Assembly (NCBI GenBank): GCA_030610915.1
Contig: JAUWQS010000121.1
Span: 1-5,767 of the forward strand
Source: Pseudomonadota bacterium
Lineage (GTDB): Bacteria; Desulfobacterota; Syntrophia; Syntrophales; JADFWA01
Direction: 5' to 3'
Length of the DNA stretch: 5,767 bases
In this document: positions 5,525-5,767 of the stretch, piece after piece
Numbering within the stretch: the stretch's first letter is position 1
How the letters are laid out: every line of letters starts with the position of its first letter
Notes under the pieces: generated by a model
Database searches by the model: none
What the model was told of the DNA's origin: nothing
Seen by the model: only the letters and a program-made list of their open reading frames with translations
Translations under genes and position numbers: made by a program

Positions 5525-5528
5525 GAGG
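5525..5528 (+). promoter_or_regulatory. Possible ribosome binding site for an ATT start
   Basis: GAGG lies 5 bases before ATT at 5534 and 8 bases before ATT at 5537. It is the only Shine-Dalgarno-like sequence near the expected N-terminus of the CorC-like protein. Confidence 0.4.
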
Positions 5529-5533
5529 TACAT

Positions 5534-5767
5534 ATTATTTTCAGCAAAAAAATCACAGCGTGGATCAAATATCTCTTTCAGAGAAAAGACCGCTCTCATC
5601 TCGAAAAGGAGATACAATCCATTATCGACGCTGGAGATATGGACCAGCGATCGGGTGAGATGATACAGAGCATCCTTGATTTCAGAGATACTCTTGTTCG
5701 TGAGGTCATGATTTCAAGGACAGAGATGATTGCCATAAACAGTGACGCCACGATTAATGAGATACTC
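5534..5767 (+). CDS. CorC/TlyC-type CBS-domain protein, N-terminal part (runs off the window)
   Basis: The frame gives 78 residues to the window end. A basic amphipathic start (KKITAWIKYLFQRKDR) is followed by LEKEIQSIIDAGD, SGEMIQSILDFRDTLVREVM and SRTEMIAINSDATINEIL. These match the start of the small cytoplasmic CorC/TlyC family (hemolysin-like, linked to Mg2+/Co2+ efflux), where a short helical region leads into tandem CBS domains and then a CorC_HlyC domain. The usual 'VMVPRTDM' reads VMISRTEM. No DUF21 membrane domain precedes it. No ATG, GTG or TTG lies in frame between the stop at 5489-5491 and the conserved region; the first in-frame ATG (5639) is already inside it. ATT at 5534 or 5537, with GAGG at 5525-5528, is the best start. 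Otherwise the 5' end was lost to the neighbouring repeat mosaic. Confidence 0.8.
   Translation, partial: MIFSKKITAWIKYLFQRKDRSHLEKEIQSIIDAGDMDQRSGEMIQSILDFRDTLVREVMISRTEMIAINSDATINEIL

Overview
The window reads as a bacterial chromosome segment of moderate GC. Its compact housekeeping genes are separated by unusually repeat-rich spacers. Dispersed palindromic repeats of these kinds, a lon gene followed by tRNA-Val and tRNA-Asp, and an AAGGAGG ribosome binding site suggest an anaerobic, Desulfobacterota-like Gram-negative. That placement is an inference from gene content and style, not something the sequence proves.

Left part (1-806): the first 148 bases may hold the 3' end of a forward gene, followed by a terminator-like hairpin. 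On the minus strand lies the C-terminal end of a homocitrate-synthase (NifV/AksA-like) protein. Its upstream part is missing. The homology stops where a 271-bp element with terminal inverted repeats (E1, 497-767) begins. E1 fills nearly all the space up to lon.

Middle (807-3789): a complete Lon protease gene (817 aa) is followed 27 bases later by tRNA-Val(UAC). A 150-bp nested palindromic element (E5) and a smaller palindrome come next, then tRNA-Asp(GUC) and a strong terminator. The lon and tRNA genes may be partly co-transcribed.

Right-centre (3790-4277): a second member (E2, 3802-4033) of the same element family as E1 sits here, flanked by a perfect 8-bp direct repeat (CCTTTTTG). This fixes its ends and points to true transposition. 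Two more repeat families follow.

Right part (4278-5767): a complete 290-aa radical SAM protein of unknown substrate starts at TTG with a strong ribosome binding site. A repeat mosaic (about 5161-5516) follows. The window closes with the N-terminal 78 residues of a CorC/TlyC-type CBS-domain protein that has no ATG, GTG or TTG start; an ATT start with a GAGG site is the best candidate.

The genes do not form one pathway. The most notable content is the non-coding part: a MITE-like family with asymmetric ends (E1, E2), its apparent role in truncating the nifV-like gene and supplying the upstream DNA of lon, and several other nested-palindrome families. I see no CRISPR array, defence system or phage module.
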